Source: Eubacteriaceae bacterium UBA6119
GTDB lineage: Bacteria; Bacillota; Clostridia; Eubacteriales; UBA1433
DNA length: 64,000 nt
Direction: 5' to 3'
Assembly: GCA_002423395.1 (NCBI GenBank)
Contig: DIVZ01000003.1
Location: 62,001 to 126,000, forward strand
Part shown: piece by piece, positions 1 through 8,393 of the stretch
Position numbering within the stretch: the first letter of the stretch is position 1
Layout: each line of letters starts with the position of its first letter
The notes under the pieces: model-generated
What the model was told of the DNA's origin: nothing
Databases searched by the model: none
What the model saw: only the letters and a program-made list of their open reading frames with translations
Translations under genes and position numbers: made by a program

Positions 1-910
1 ATTCGTTTGCGCTGCCCACTTCACTTTTGGAAAGTATATTAAATTTTTCATTGTCTATATGAAATTTTATTAAATTGTTCTTTCCTTCTCTTGCAACAAG
101 GCTTGCTCTGTCACATGCATACAGTAAATCGGAAGTATTTGCCTTTACCGTTAAATTGCTGTTTTTGGGTATTATATCTTTATATTTAATAAAATTGCCG
201 TTTATTAAATTAGAAATTATTATTGTATCATTTATTTTAAAATGAACTTTATTATCGGTATATTTTATATGCACATCTTTTATATTTTCAATGTTTAATA
301 TCTTAAACAGTTCATTTAAAACTCTTGCAGGTATTATGCAAGATAACTCAATATTACTTTCTATTGTTTCTTTTCTTATTGCCATTCTATATCCGTCTAA
401 TGCCGCAAGCTGCATAGTGGTTTGGTTAATTTCAAATAATAATCCCGTAAGCACAGGCATTTGTTCTTCGGATGCTGCCGCGAAAATTGTTTCTTTAATT
501 GCTCTTTTAAGTTTTTCGTTATCAACAATAATAGAATTGTCAAATACAACATTAGGTATGCCCGGGTAGTTTTCAGAATTAAAAATATTTATAATAATTT
601 CAGATTCGCCTGATTGAATTTTTATTCTGTTATCTTCTGTTGTTTGTATTTGTATGGTATCAGACGGCGCTTTTCTTATAATTTCAGTAAATATTTTACT
701 TGGAACAACTGCGCTTCCCAAATTTATGCTTTGAGCCGCAGCATTTGTATATACACTCATTTCTAAATCTGTTGCATACAGAGTAAGTTTATTTTTTTCG
801 CATGATATATATATACCTTCCAATATAGGATTTGTACTTTTGTTAATAACCGCTTTGGATACATAATTAAGAGCAATGAGTAAGTCATTTTTGTTTATAA
901 TAAATTTCAT
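1..910 (-). CDS. dnaN: DNA polymerase III sliding clamp (beta subunit), 3' end outside window
   Basis: Reads leftward from an ATG at 908-910 and is still open at base 1, so about 303 N-terminal residues are present of a protein that is usually 365-375 long. The start MKFIINKNDLL and the internal segment around VVPSKIFTEIIRKAP are typical of the first clamp domain; LTGLLFEINQTTMQLAALDGYRMA is in the second domain. The clamp encircles DNA and tethers the replicative polymerase. It lies directly downstream of dnaA on the same strand with a 160-base gap that shows no convincing terminator, the usual Firmicutes arrangement, so co-transcription from dnaA is likely. Nothing odd is visible apart from the window truncation. 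Confidence 0.95.
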   Translation of the reverse strand, partial: MKFIINKNDLLIALNYVSKAVINKSTNPILEGIYISCEKNKLTLYATDLEMSVYTNAAAQSINLGSAVVPSKIFTEIIRKAPSDTIQIQTTEDNRIKIQSGESEIIINIFNSENYPGIPNVVFDNSIIVDNEKLKRAIKETIFAAASEEQMPVLTGLLFEINQTTMQLAALDGYRMAIRKETIESNIELSCIIPARVLNELFKILNIENIKDVHIKYTDNKVHFKINDTIIISNLINGNFIKYKDIIPKNSNLTVKANTSDLLYACDRASLVAREGKNNLIKFHIDNEKFNILSKSEVGSANE

Positions 911-1070
911 ACGTTCACCTTTTTATAAGTATTTCTATAAATATTGTTAGTAGCAGTAGTAGTAGTGTTAATTATGTTAATAACTGAATTTTATATGAAA
1001 AACTAACATTAATCAAGTTTAAAATAAACACAATTAAAGTTAATAATCTGTTTATAAAAATTTATAATAT

Positions 1071-2405
1071 TTATTGATTATTTCTTATTTCTTTAATAAT
1101 TTTTTCTATATCGTTTTTTAAAATATGATTCTTATTTGCGTCATCTTTTATTTTTTCACAAGCATATAAAACTGTTGTATGATCTCTGTTTCCGAAAACG
1201 GCTCCTATTTCTTTTGTAGAATAATCCGTAAGATTTCTCATCAGATACATTGCTATCTGCCTTGGATATGCAACAAGTTTTGTCCTCTGTTTAGAAGACA
1301 AGTCTTCAATACTTACATTAAAATAACTGCTAACAACCTTTTTAATATTTTCTACAGTAATTTTTTTATTACTAAGAGACGTTATGTCTTTTATCTCGTT
1401 TTTAACCAAATCAAGAGTTATAGACTGACCTGTAAGCTCGCTTATAGCTTTAACTTTAAGTAATACGCCTTCGAGTTCCCTTATGTTGGATTGAATATTA
1501 GAAGCTATAAAATCAATAACTTCTTTATCTATTTTAATATTTTCTCGCTCAGATTTTTTTCGCAGTATTGCAATGCGTGTTTCAAAATCCGGCGCTTGTA
1601 TATCACAGATAAGTCCTTGTTCGAATCTTGATCGAAGACGTTCTTCAAGTCTCGGAATTTCTTTTGGAGGTTTGTCGCTTGTTATTACAATTTGCTTGTT
1701 ATCCGCATGAAGAGTGCAAAAGGTATGGAAAAATTCTTCCTGTGTACTCTCTCCGCTTCCTATAAACTGGATGTCGTCTATAAGCAACACATCTACGGTT
1801 CTGTATTTGTTTCTAAAAGAAATGTTTGTCTTTTTTTGCAGCGCGTATATGAATTCATTCATAAATTGTTCTGATGATATGTATAGTATTTTAAGTTTCG
1901 GTTTTCTTTTATGAATGTAATTTCCTATTGCCTGCATTAAATGCGTTTTTCCAAGACCCACTCCGCCGTAAATAAAAAGAGGATTGTACTTTTTTGCAGG
2001 AGTTTCTGCCACGGCAAGAGAAGCTGCATACGCAAAGTGATTACTGGAGCCTACAACAAAAGTATCAAAAGTATATCTGTCCATTAAATTTGGAGAATAC
2101 TCAGGATTTGACAATTGACTTACTGGTGAATTTATATACATCGCCGAATCTGATTGAAGTATAAATTCAACTTTATAATACGCGCCTTCTGTAGAATATT
2201 TTAAAGTATTCGAAATGAGCACAATATACCTTGCTTCTAAAATACTTTTCTTAAAGTCTTCATCAACTAAAAGTGTAAGAGTATTGTTTTCAAGTGAAAC
2301 GGGAACCAACGATTTTATAAATGAATCATATATATTGGGCCTTAACTCAGTTTTTAAATTATCTAAAACTTTTTCCCATATAGTAAGGGCAGTAGTGTTA
2401 TCCAT
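1071..2405 (-). CDS. dnaA: Chromosomal replication initiator DnaA
   Basis: A 444-residue AAA+ ATPase that binds DnaA boxes and opens oriC. Domain I is at about 1-85, followed by a short linker. Domain III has Walker A GGVGLGKTHLM (about 147-157) and Walker B VLLIDDIQFI (about 206-215). Domain IV carries the DNA-binding signature DHTTVLYACEKI near residue 410-420. Length is normal for the family. The ATG start at 2403-2405 is preceded by an AAGGAG-type ribosome site. It reads away from oriC, with dnaN next downstream. A TTATTAACA-type box (2422-2430) and TTATCAACA (2443-2451) lie just upstream of the start, so autoregulation by DnaA is plausible (inference). Confidence 0.97.
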   Translation of the reverse strand: MDNTTALTIWEKVLDNLKTELRPNIYDSFIKSLVPVSLENNTLTLLVDEDFKKSILEARYIVLISNTLKYSTEGAYYKVEFILQSDSAMYINSPVSQLSNPEYSPNLMDRYTFDTFVVGSSNHFAYAASLAVAETPAKKYNPLFIYGGVGLGKTHLMQAIGNYIHKRKPKLKILYISSEQFMNEFIYALQKKTNISFRNKYRTVDVLLIDDIQFIGSGESTQEEFFHTFCTLHADNKQIVITSDKPPKEIPRLEERLRSRFEQGLICDIQAPDFETRIAILRKKSERENIKIDKEVIDFIASNIQSNIRELEGVLLKVKAISELTGQSITLDLVKNEIKDITSLSNKKITVENIKKVVSSYFNVSIEDLSSKQRTKLVAYPRQIAMYLMRNLTDYSTKEIGAVFGNRDHTTVLYACEKIKDDANKNHILKNDIEKIIKEIRNNQ

Positions 2406-2839
2406 TGCATGAACTCCTTATTGTTAATAAGTTAAAAACCATTTATCAACACACAGTAAAACCTATTAATAGAATGTGCAAATAAATAAAATAATTAAAC
2501 AGAGTAAACATTATAACGTATAATCTAATAAACGCAAACAAAAAAGTATTAACATTTTCAACAGTTTAAAAATATGTTATTACGTTAATAATTCAGTGAT
2601 AAATTAAATATAATTATACGTTATCCTTGTTTATTAACAAATTATCCACAGGGTGTGGAAAAGTGGATAATTAATATGTTTGTAAATCATTACCAATATA
2701 AATAATAACAAAGAATATACAAGTTATCAACATAAAAAAATAAAATTATTAACAATATTTTTTATGTTTTTAAATATAAAATAAGTTATTATTATATTGT
2801 AATTCATAAATATGGAATAAGTTGCTGTACAATAATATA

Positions 2840-2869
2840 TTGACAAGACTTAAATGGTGCTGATATAAT
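2840..2869 (+). promoter_or_regulatory. rpmH operon promoter P1
   Basis: Sigma-A type: TTGACA at 2840-2845, an 18-base spacer, and TATAAT at 2864-2869. Both hexamers are perfect matches. It is the upstream member of a tandem pair reading toward rpmH. Confidence 0.75.
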
Positions 2870-2871
2870 TC

Positions 2872-2900
2872 TTGACACGCCAATATGGTAATAATATAAT
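2872..2900 (+). promoter_or_regulatory. rpmH operon promoter P2
   Basis: Sigma-A type: TTGACA at 2872-2877, a 17-base spacer, and TATAAT at 2895-2900. It is a fully consensus promoter that starts three bases after P1 ends. The pair should give very strong transcription of the ribosomal protein / RNase P operon. Confidence 0.8.
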
Positions 2901-2957
2901 ATAATAATTAATTATAAATTTAATAAACTCGGCTAATTGGCAGGAGGAGGGATGCAG

Positions 2958-3092
2958 ATGAAGATGACATTTCAGCCTAATATAAGAAAAAGGAAGAAAA
3001 AGCACGGCTTTCTTAGCAGAATGTCTACAAAAAGCGGAAGAAATATCTTAAGCAGAAGAAGAGAAAAGCAGAGAAAAAAATTATCTGCATAA
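2958..3092 (+). CDS. rpmH: 50S ribosomal protein L34
   Basis: A 44-residue basic protein of the large ribosomal subunit. It begins MKMTFQPN, has the family core RKRKKKHGFLSRM, and ends KLSA. An in-frame ATG at 2952 would give 46 residues, but 2958 matches the family's usual 44 residues. It also sits 7 bases after the second GGAGG (2946-2950) of the long Shine-Dalgarno stretch. It is the first gene of the rpmH-rnpA-yidD-yidC-jag operon and lies beside oriC, as in most Firmicutes. Confidence 0.96.
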   Translation: MKMTFQPNIRKRKKKHGFLSRMSTKSGRNILSRRREKQRKKLSA

Positions 3093-3125
3093 ACCGCGCG
3101 GATAGCGGTTTTATTTAAGTGCATT

Positions 3126-3473
3126 ATGAAAGATACACAAATGCTGAAAAAAGGCGAATTTAAAAAAGTTTATGATAATGCAAAATCATCATCAAACAAA
3201 ATAGTTGTCGTTTTATGTATAAAAAATAATACGCAGCAAAACAGATTAGGCATTGTGGCAAGCAAAAAAACCGGCAACAGTGTAAAAAGGAATAAAGCAA
3301 GAAGAAGGATAAAAGAAATATACAGAGTTAATGAAGGTAATTTATTAAAAGGTTACGATATAGTAATTATTGCAAGATCGGCGATAAATATATCTTCTTT
3401 TTCAGAAATTCAAAATTCTATTATAAATTGCTTTAAATGTTTTAAAATATGGGAAAACAATTATAGTGTATGA
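3126..3473 (+). CDS. rnpA: Ribonuclease P protein component
   Basis: A 115-residue basic protein that pairs with the RNase P RNA to cut 5' leaders from pre-tRNA. The RNA-binding signature SVKRNKARRRIKE (about residues 56-68) is present, followed by GYDIVIIARS. Length is normal. It starts 33 bases after rpmH, and its stop overlaps the yidD start by 4 bases, which indicates translational coupling. Confidence 0.96.
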   Translation: MKDTQMLKKGEFKKVYDNAKSSSNKIVVVLCIKNNTQQNRLGIVASKKTGNSVKRNKARRRIKEIYRVNEGNLLKGYDIVIIARSAINISSFSEIQNSIINCFKCFKIWENNYSV

Positions 3474-3679
3474 AACTGTTTATAATAAAAATTATAAGAT
3501 TCTACCAAAAATATATATCAGCGTACACGCCGCCCAGATGCAGATTTTATCCTACTTGTTCGGAATACAGCATTCAGGCATTTGAGAAATACGGGTTTTT
3601 CAAGGGTCTTTATTTATCAACAAAAAGAATACTAAAATGTAATCCGCTGTTTAAAGGCGGGTATGATCCGTTGCCATAA
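3470..3679 (+). CDS. yidD: Membrane protein insertion efficiency factor YidD
   Basis: A 69-residue protein with the family signature IRFYQKYISAYTPPRCRFYPTC followed by SEYSIQAFEKYG and CNPLFKGGYDP. The conserved Cys residues are present. It is thought to help YidC-dependent membrane insertion from the cytoplasmic face. It overlaps rnpA by 4 bases and lies 20 bases before yidC, with GGAGG in the gap. Confidence 0.95.
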   Translation: MKLFIIKIIRFYQKYISAYTPPRCRFYPTCSEYSIQAFEKYGFFKGLYLSTKRILKCNPLFKGGYDPLP

Positions 3680-3699
3680 GGCAAAAGATCGGAGGGTTT

Positions 3700-4449
3700 A
3701 TGTCAGTTTTATACAAAATATTCGGGCAATTTTTATATTGGATTTATGATTTAGTGGGCAGTTACGGCTTAGCTATTATTATATTTTCAATATTAGCTAA
3801 GTTAATATTACTACCATTTACAATAAAACAAATGAAATCCATGAAAATCATGAAAGACATTCAGCCTGAAATTGAAAAACTTCAGAAAAAATATGCTGAC
3901 AATAAAGAAAAACTCAACATGGAAACGCAAAAGCTGTATCAAAAGTACAATTACAATCCGCTAAGCGGATGTCTGCCTATTCTTTTGCAGTTTCCAATAA
4001 TAATAGCATTATTTACGGTTTTAAGAGAGCCGTCGACGTGGGTTTTTACACAAGTTGACATTAGTACAATTGACATGCATTTTTTATGGATCAAAACTTT
4101 AGGACAGCCGGATGCCTTGAATTTCCTGGCTGACGGAACTAAATATAATATTTTAACTCAATTCCCGCAGATGATGCAGGCGGCGCAAGGCGGCCTTAAT
4201 AACGGGTGGTACATATTCCCGGTATTATCTATAATATCTCAGGTACTAGTGACTCAAATGACAACCAAGACGCAATCACAGCAGCAGCAGAAACAAATGA
4301 AATATTTCAATTACATGATGTATGTAATGATAGGTTATTTCTCGTTTACATTCCCTGCCGGACTGGCGATTTACTGGTTCTTTCAAACAGCTTTGTCGGG
4401 AGTACAGCAGTATTTTCAGTTAAAAGAAAAACCTAAAAAGGATGTGTAA
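3700..4449 (+). CDS. yidC: Membrane protein insertase YidC (Oxa1 family)
   Basis: A 249-residue polytopic protein of about five membrane segments, the compact Gram-positive form without the large periplasmic domain. Motifs include IIIFSILAKLILLPFTIKQM (around residues 27-46), the cytoplasmic coiled stretch EIEKLQKKYADNKEKL, and NPLSGCLPILLQFPI. It has no obvious lipobox, unlike many Bacillus homologs. The last hydrophobic segment is FSFTFPAGLAIYWF. It inserts membrane proteins alone or with SecYEG. jag follows after 5 bases. Confidence 0.96.
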   Translation: MSVLYKIFGQFLYWIYDLVGSYGLAIIIFSILAKLILLPFTIKQMKSMKIMKDIQPEIEKLQKKYADNKEKLNMETQKLYQKYNYNPLSGCLPILLQFPIIIALFTVLREPSTWVFTQVDISTIDMHFLWIKTLGQPDALNFLADGTKYNILTQFPQMMQAAQGGLNNGWYIFPVLSIISQVLVTQMTTKTQSQQQQKQMKYFNYMMYVMIGYFSFTFPAGLAIYWFFQTALSGVQQYFQLKEKPKKDV

Positions 4450-4454
4450 TAAAA

Positions 4455-5078
4455 ATGCAAAAATCCGTGACAATAAAAGCCAGAACAGTTGAAGAGGCTA
4501 TTGATATTGCATTAAAAGAACTAAACACTACTATTGATAAGGTTGATACAAAAATACTTGAGCTTCCGGGAGGAGGACTTATAGGTAGAATCGGAAAGCA
4601 GGCAAAAGTAGAAGTCAGTCTGCTTGACAAAAATGCAGCGGATATTGCACAAGAATTTTTAAAATCACTCACATCTGCAATGAATGTACCTGCCGAAGTA
4701 ACGGTTACTCAAAAAGAAGATGACATTATATACGTCGATTTAAACGGAGAAAACATGCGCCTTTTAATAGGACGAAGAGGCATTACCTTGGACGCTATGC
4801 AATATCTTGCAAGTCTTGCTGTTAACAAGCAAAGTGAAAATTATGTAAAAATAATTTTGAATACGGAAGGATATAGAGAAAAAAGAGAAAAGGCTCTTCA
4901 AGATTTTGCAGATAAAATGGCGCACAGGGTTGTAAAGACAGGAAGAAAAGTGGAACTCGAACCTATGAATCCATACGAACGCAGAATCATTCATGCATCG
5001 CTTCAAAATAATAAAAGGGTGGCGACAAAAAGCCAAGGCGAAGAACCATACAGAAGAATAATAATTGAATTAAAATAA
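4455..5078 (+). CDS. jag: RNA-binding protein Jag/KhpB (EloR)
   Basis: 207 residues. The N-terminal Jag domain (about 1-50) has LELPGGGLIGRIGKQAKVEV; a KH domain (about 70-140) has the GRRGITLDAMQYLA loop; a C-terminal R3H domain (about 145-207) has MNPYERRIIHASLQ and ends with a GEEPYRRIIIE element. It binds RNA and is linked to cell elongation and division in Gram-positive bacteria. It is the last gene of the rpmH operon and is followed by a strong terminator. The linker between Jag and KH is short. Confidence 0.94.
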   Translation: MQKSVTIKARTVEEAIDIALKELNTTIDKVDTKILELPGGGLIGRIGKQAKVEVSLLDKNAADIAQEFLKSLTSAMNVPAEVTVTQKEDDIIYVDLNGENMRLLIGRRGITLDAMQYLASLAVNKQSENYVKIILNTEGYREKREKALQDFADKMAHRVVKTGRKVELEPMNPYERRIIHASLQNNKRVATKSQGEEPYRRIIIELK

Positions 5079-5090
5079 ATATAAATAAAA

Positions 5091-5116
5091 AGGACTATCG
5101 CATAGTCCTTTTTTGT
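5091..5116 (+). terminator. Terminator of the rpmH-jag operon
   Basis: Perfect hairpin AAGGACTAT / ATAGTCCTT with a CGC loop, followed by a run of T. It lies 12 bases after the jag stop. Confidence 0.9.
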
Positions 5117-5548
5117 TGCCAATTATGTATCTGTTGTTTTATGTATTTGTTTACTGTTATACTATATATTTAATATATTAATTTTATTCCGTCTTTAAAA
5201 AAAAGAAAAAAATCAAAACTGATGTTTAATAACAGCAACTCAATACAAAATCTATATTTGCATGCGAACATAACATAAATATACTATTATTCGATTTGCT
5301 GAATTTATAAATCATATAAATAATAAAATGTTCATTTCATAAAGTTTTTCAATAAAACATATTGCTTATAATGCAAATAAGTATACTAAATGAATATAAT
5401 GATAAAATTTAGAGTCTTTAAATTATAAAAATACATAGTTTTTATACTATTTTCAAAGTACAACACTGTCTTTTTTATGACAATCATTTATTTTAGCATT
5501 TAATATACTATATAATTAATACATAAGCTTAATCCTGATGTAGTTTAT
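5117..5548. other. AT-rich intergenic region, no gene seen
   Basis: About 430 bases between the jag terminator and the acyl-CoA synthetase gene. It contains only short, AT-rich frames and no convincing ribosome site or RNA structure. A TATAAT at 5511-5516 could serve the downstream gene, but no good -35 element sits at 17 bases. Confidence 0.5.
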
Positions 5549-5581
5549 ATGCTTAAATCCAAAGATGTGGAGGATATAATT

Positions 5582-7675
5582 ATGGATTTGAAAAAAGTAT
5601 TTAAACCTAAAAGTGCGGCAGTTGTCGGCATAAGCGACAGAGAGGGCAGTTTCGGAAACTTTGTGGCTATGTATTCGCTTAAAGGAAACGATGTTGACAG
5701 ACTGTATTTTGTGCACCCTAAAAGGGAAGAACTTATGGGAAAACCCTGCTTCCCTTCTTTAAGCGCTCTGCCGGAAGTTGTGGATTGCGTTATTATATGC
5801 ACTCCAAGCGGCACAGTTAACGGGCTGCTTGAAGAAGCAGGCCAGCTGGGCATTAAAGGAGCAATTGTATTTGCCAGCGGCTTTTCGGAAGAAAGAGGCA
5901 GTGAGGGCAAGGAGCTTGAAAAAGAACTTGTAAAAATCGCAAATAAATATGATATGGCGCTTATCGGACCGAATTGTTTGGGGCTTATCAACAATGTAGA
6001 CAATAAAATATATTGGGGTGTTGAATCAAATTTTGAATTTAATAATAAAAGAGGAGTCGGCGTTGTAGGTCAAAGCGGTTTCATTATTAAATATCTGTCA
6101 GAAGCCGGTTTCGGCATGACCTATATGGCGTCAACCGGAAACGGAAATGTTGTAACAATCGAAGATGTTTTAAATTTTTATGCGGAAGATGATGATGTAA
6201 AAGTAATAGCAGTATATCTGGAAGGCGTAAAAAAACCGGAGGTATTTATATCGGCGCTTACAAAAGCGGCGCATATGCGTAAACCGGTAATAATTCTTAA
6301 AAGCGGCAGAAGCAAAAAAGGAGCGGCCGCAACCGCTTCTCATACAGGTAATTTATCAGGAAGCGGAGCGATATACGATGCTGTATTCGAAAAATTCGGC
6401 GTTGTTGTAGTTGATGACTTTGTTGACCTTATTGCCGTAACAAGAATGTTTACCACACTTAAAGAAAGACTGCCAAAAAAAGCAACAGTTGCTAGCCTTA
6501 ATTTATCGGGCGGCGAGACGGCTGTGTGCGCTGACCTCTCAGAAAAGTACGGACTTGTTCATCCTGAGTTTAATGAAAACATTAAACAGGTTTTATATGA
6601 ACTGCTTCCGCACTTTGCAACACCGAACAATCCGCTTGACGCTACGACAGGCATAATGTATAACATTGAAGCGAACAAGCGCATTTACAGAGCTATGCTT
6701 GAGTCCGACGATATTGGCATAGTAACAACAGGAATTAATATAGAAGCATACCGTTCAAATGTTACTGACACACAGGTAAATGCCGTATGCGCCGCGGTTG
6801 AAGGGATTAATTTCACAAAACCGTTAATTGTGCTTTCTTCTTTTGAAAGCGGCAGGAATGCGGAAAATGTAAAAATGCTTGAAGATCATGATATTTTTAT
6901 GCTTACAGGCGGTGAAAAAGGTTATAAGCAGATTGCGTATTTAATAAAGTTTGCGCAGTACGACTTTAAAAAGAAAACACTTAGTGTAGCGTATCCCAAA
7001 ATAACCGCATCAGATTCATTCGCACTAAGCGAGTTTGACAGCAAGGAAGAAATAAAAAAATATGGCATATCAATACCGGCTCAGGCTGTTGTTAAATCTG
7101 CAGAAGAACTAAAAGTTGTAATATCAAAAGATTTCAAATACCCTATAGTGCTTAAAGTAAATTCGCCGGATATTTTACATAAAACTGAAGCGGGTGGTGT
7201 GAAACTTAATATAATGTCTTCAGAACAAGCGGTAAAAGCGTATGAAGAAATTATGGCAAGCTGCAAAGCTTATAATCCCAATGCAAAAATTGACGGCGTT
7301 TTAGTTCAGGAAATGGTGCCTGCCGGAACCGAAATAATAATCGGCGTCAATAATGACAGAATGTTCGGTCCGATGATACTTGTAGGGCTTGGAGGCATAT
7401 TTGTAGAAGTATTCAAGGATGTTGCGCTTTACCCTGCGCCTTTAAATAAAGATGAAGCTCTTGATATGCTTAAAAAGCTAAAAGCGTATAAACTTCTTGA
7501 AGGATACCGCGGCAGCGCTCCTAAAGATATAGACGCGCTTGCAGATTTGATTGTCAAAGTAGGCGACTATGCCGCAGCGAATAAAGATTCGCTCAAAGAA
7601 CTTGATTTAAACCCTGTTTTCGTCTATGAAAAAGGAGTAAAAGCGGTAGACGCTCTTGTCGTTAAATATAAATAA
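5582..7675 (+). CDS. ADP-forming acyl-CoA synthetase (acetate--CoA ligase family), fused alpha-beta
   Basis: 697 residues. This family makes ATP and a carboxylate from acyl-CoA plus ADP and phosphate, or the reverse; in anaerobes it often yields ATP from acetyl-CoA. From the N-terminus: a CoA-binding Rossmann domain (about 1-130, with FKPKSAAVVGISDREGSFG), two succinyl-CoA-ligase-like domains with the phospho-histidine motif ASHTGNLSGSGA (about 250), and a C-terminal ATP-grasp domain (about 475-697, with KVNSPDILHKTEAGGV and GVLVQEMVPAGTEIIIG). The ATG at 5582 has GTGGAGG eight bases upstream and matches the family N-terminus; a more distal ATG at 5549 would add 11 residues without a good ribosome site. 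The substrate cannot be told from sequence. It is monocistronic, with a terminator behind it. Confidence 0.88.
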   Translation: MDLKKVFKPKSAAVVGISDREGSFGNFVAMYSLKGNDVDRLYFVHPKREELMGKPCFPSLSALPEVVDCVIICTPSGTVNGLLEEAGQLGIKGAIVFASGFSEERGSEGKELEKELVKIANKYDMALIGPNCLGLINNVDNKIYWGVESNFEFNNKRGVGVVGQSGFIIKYLSEAGFGMTYMASTGNGNVVTIEDVLNFYAEDDDVKVIAVYLEGVKKPEVFISALTKAAHMRKPVIILKSGRSKKGAAATASHTGNLSGSGAIYDAVFEKFGVVVVDDFVDLIAVTRMFTTLKERLPKKATVASLNLSGGETAVCADLSEKYGLVHPEFNENIKQVLYELLPHFATPNNPLDATTGIMYNIEANKRIYRAMLESDDIGIVTTGINIEAYRSNVTDTQVNAVCAAVEGINFTKPLIVLSSFESGRNAENVKMLEDHDIFMLTGGEKGYKQIAYLIKFAQYDFKKKTLSVAYPKITASDSFALSEFDSKEEIKKYGISIPAQAVVKSAEELKVVISKDFKYPIVLKVNSPDILHKTEAGGVKLNIMSSEQAVKAYEEIMASCKAYNPNAKIDGVLVQEMVPAGTEIIIGVNNDRMFGPMILVGLGGIFVEVFKDVALYPAPLNKDEALDMLKKLKAYKLLEGYRGSAPKDIDALADLIVKVGDYAAANKDSLKELDLNPVFVYEKGVKAVDALVVKYK

Positions 7676-7701
7676 AAATAGGATAGATTAAATATATATC
7701 T

Positions 7702-7736
7702 AAATCCCTTTTAAAATAATTAAAAGGGATTTTTTG
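7702..7736 (+). terminator. Terminator after acyl-CoA synthetase gene
   Basis: Hairpin AAATCCCTTTTAA / TTAAAAGGGATTT with a short loop, then a T run. It also lies at the 3' end of the leftward DMP19-like pseudogene and may work in both directions. Confidence 0.85.
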
Positions 7737-7742
7737 TTTTGT

Positions 7743-8109
7743 TCATTTAATATTTTTAAATATCTCAGCTGCATTAGTAAGAACATACTTTTCTATAATA
7801 TCGGTAAGACAAGGATTAATATTAAAAAAAACATAATCAGTTTTTATATATTCATCATTTTCACCGTTGCATACAGCTTCTAAAAAAATTTTCTGCATAT
7901 GAATGAGCGCAAATAGCGTTAAGACTACATATAAGTTCTTCTTTACTGATGTTTGGTTTGCAATCAAAAAACCCCGAATGTCGGCCGCTGTTCATTTCAG
8001 CGTTATAGCGAAAAGATATGACGGCATTTTTTGTATTGGTGTTAAAGTGCCAAAATCCAACACATATTTCTTCAATAAATTTATTCCATAGCTGCGCATC
8101 GGGTGACAA
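7743..8109 (-). pseudogene. DMP19/DUF4375-like protein, frameshifted in a T7 run
   Basis: Two overlapping leftward frames join into one protein if a single T is removed from the seven-T run at 7882-7888 (A run on the + strand). The upstream frame gives a Trp-rich N-terminal part with EMNSGRHSGFFDCKP, then SYAENF; the downstream frame continues LEAVCNGENDEYIKTDY and ends EIFKNIK. Without repair the upstream frame ends at CMQR. The EMNSG..SGFFD pattern resembles the DMP19 (DUF4375) family, a call made from memory. The reading frame also extends upstream of the TTG at 8109 to about 8151 without an ATG, so the true start is unclear or lost. It may be a pseudogene, a phase-variable homopolymer or a sequencing error. 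Confidence 0.65.
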
Positions 8110-8329
8110 TTCAAAAGGCTGTTTCTCAAAATTAATAACTATGAATAAATTTCCTTATATATTAATTTGTTAGAAATTAAATATTATTGTACTATAAAAA
8201 AATCTTGAAAATTATAATAAAATTAAGCAAATATATTAAAATATTAAATATAAATTATGTTTCATAAATTCCATTTAGAATAAATAAAAGGTATTTATTT
8301 TTATGTCTCTAAAAGGCTTAAGCCATTCA

Positions 8330-8358
8330 TTGACATTGGGAAATAATTAGTTTAAAAT
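8330..8358 (+). promoter_or_regulatory. mnmE promoter
   Basis: TTGACA at 8330-8335, a 17-base spacer, and TAAAAT at 8353-8358. It lies 35 bases before the mnmE start. The rest of the 284-base gap is AT-rich and shows nothing else. Confidence 0.6.
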
Positions 8359-8393
8359 AAGTCGAATATATATAAAAGGAAAAATATTTTTAA

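Larger units (their letters stand above)
2406..2930. other. oriC: Chromosomal replication origin region (oriC)
   Basis: Very AT-rich 525-base spacer between the divergent dnaA and rpmH genes. It contains a perfect DnaA box TTATCCACA at 2642-2650, a near-box in the opposite orientation (AGTGGATAA, 2662-2670), TTATCAACA at 2443-2451 and 2724-2732, and TTATTAACA variants at 2422-2430 (reverse), 2631-2639 and 2746-2754. The boxes lie in two clusters, one by dnaA and one at 2620-2760, followed by an A/T-only stretch (about 2735-2830) that is a good candidate for the unwinding element. The right end carries the rpmH promoters. Boxes are seen directly; the origin role is inferred from context. Confidence 0.88.

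Noticed and set aside
911..1000. Short GTA/AGT triplet repeat upstream of dnaN
   Set aside because: Too short and imperfect to call a functional repeat or microsatellite of interest.
4206..5036. Extra frames overlapping yidC and jag
   Set aside because: Shadows of conserved genes in other frames with no ribosome sites.
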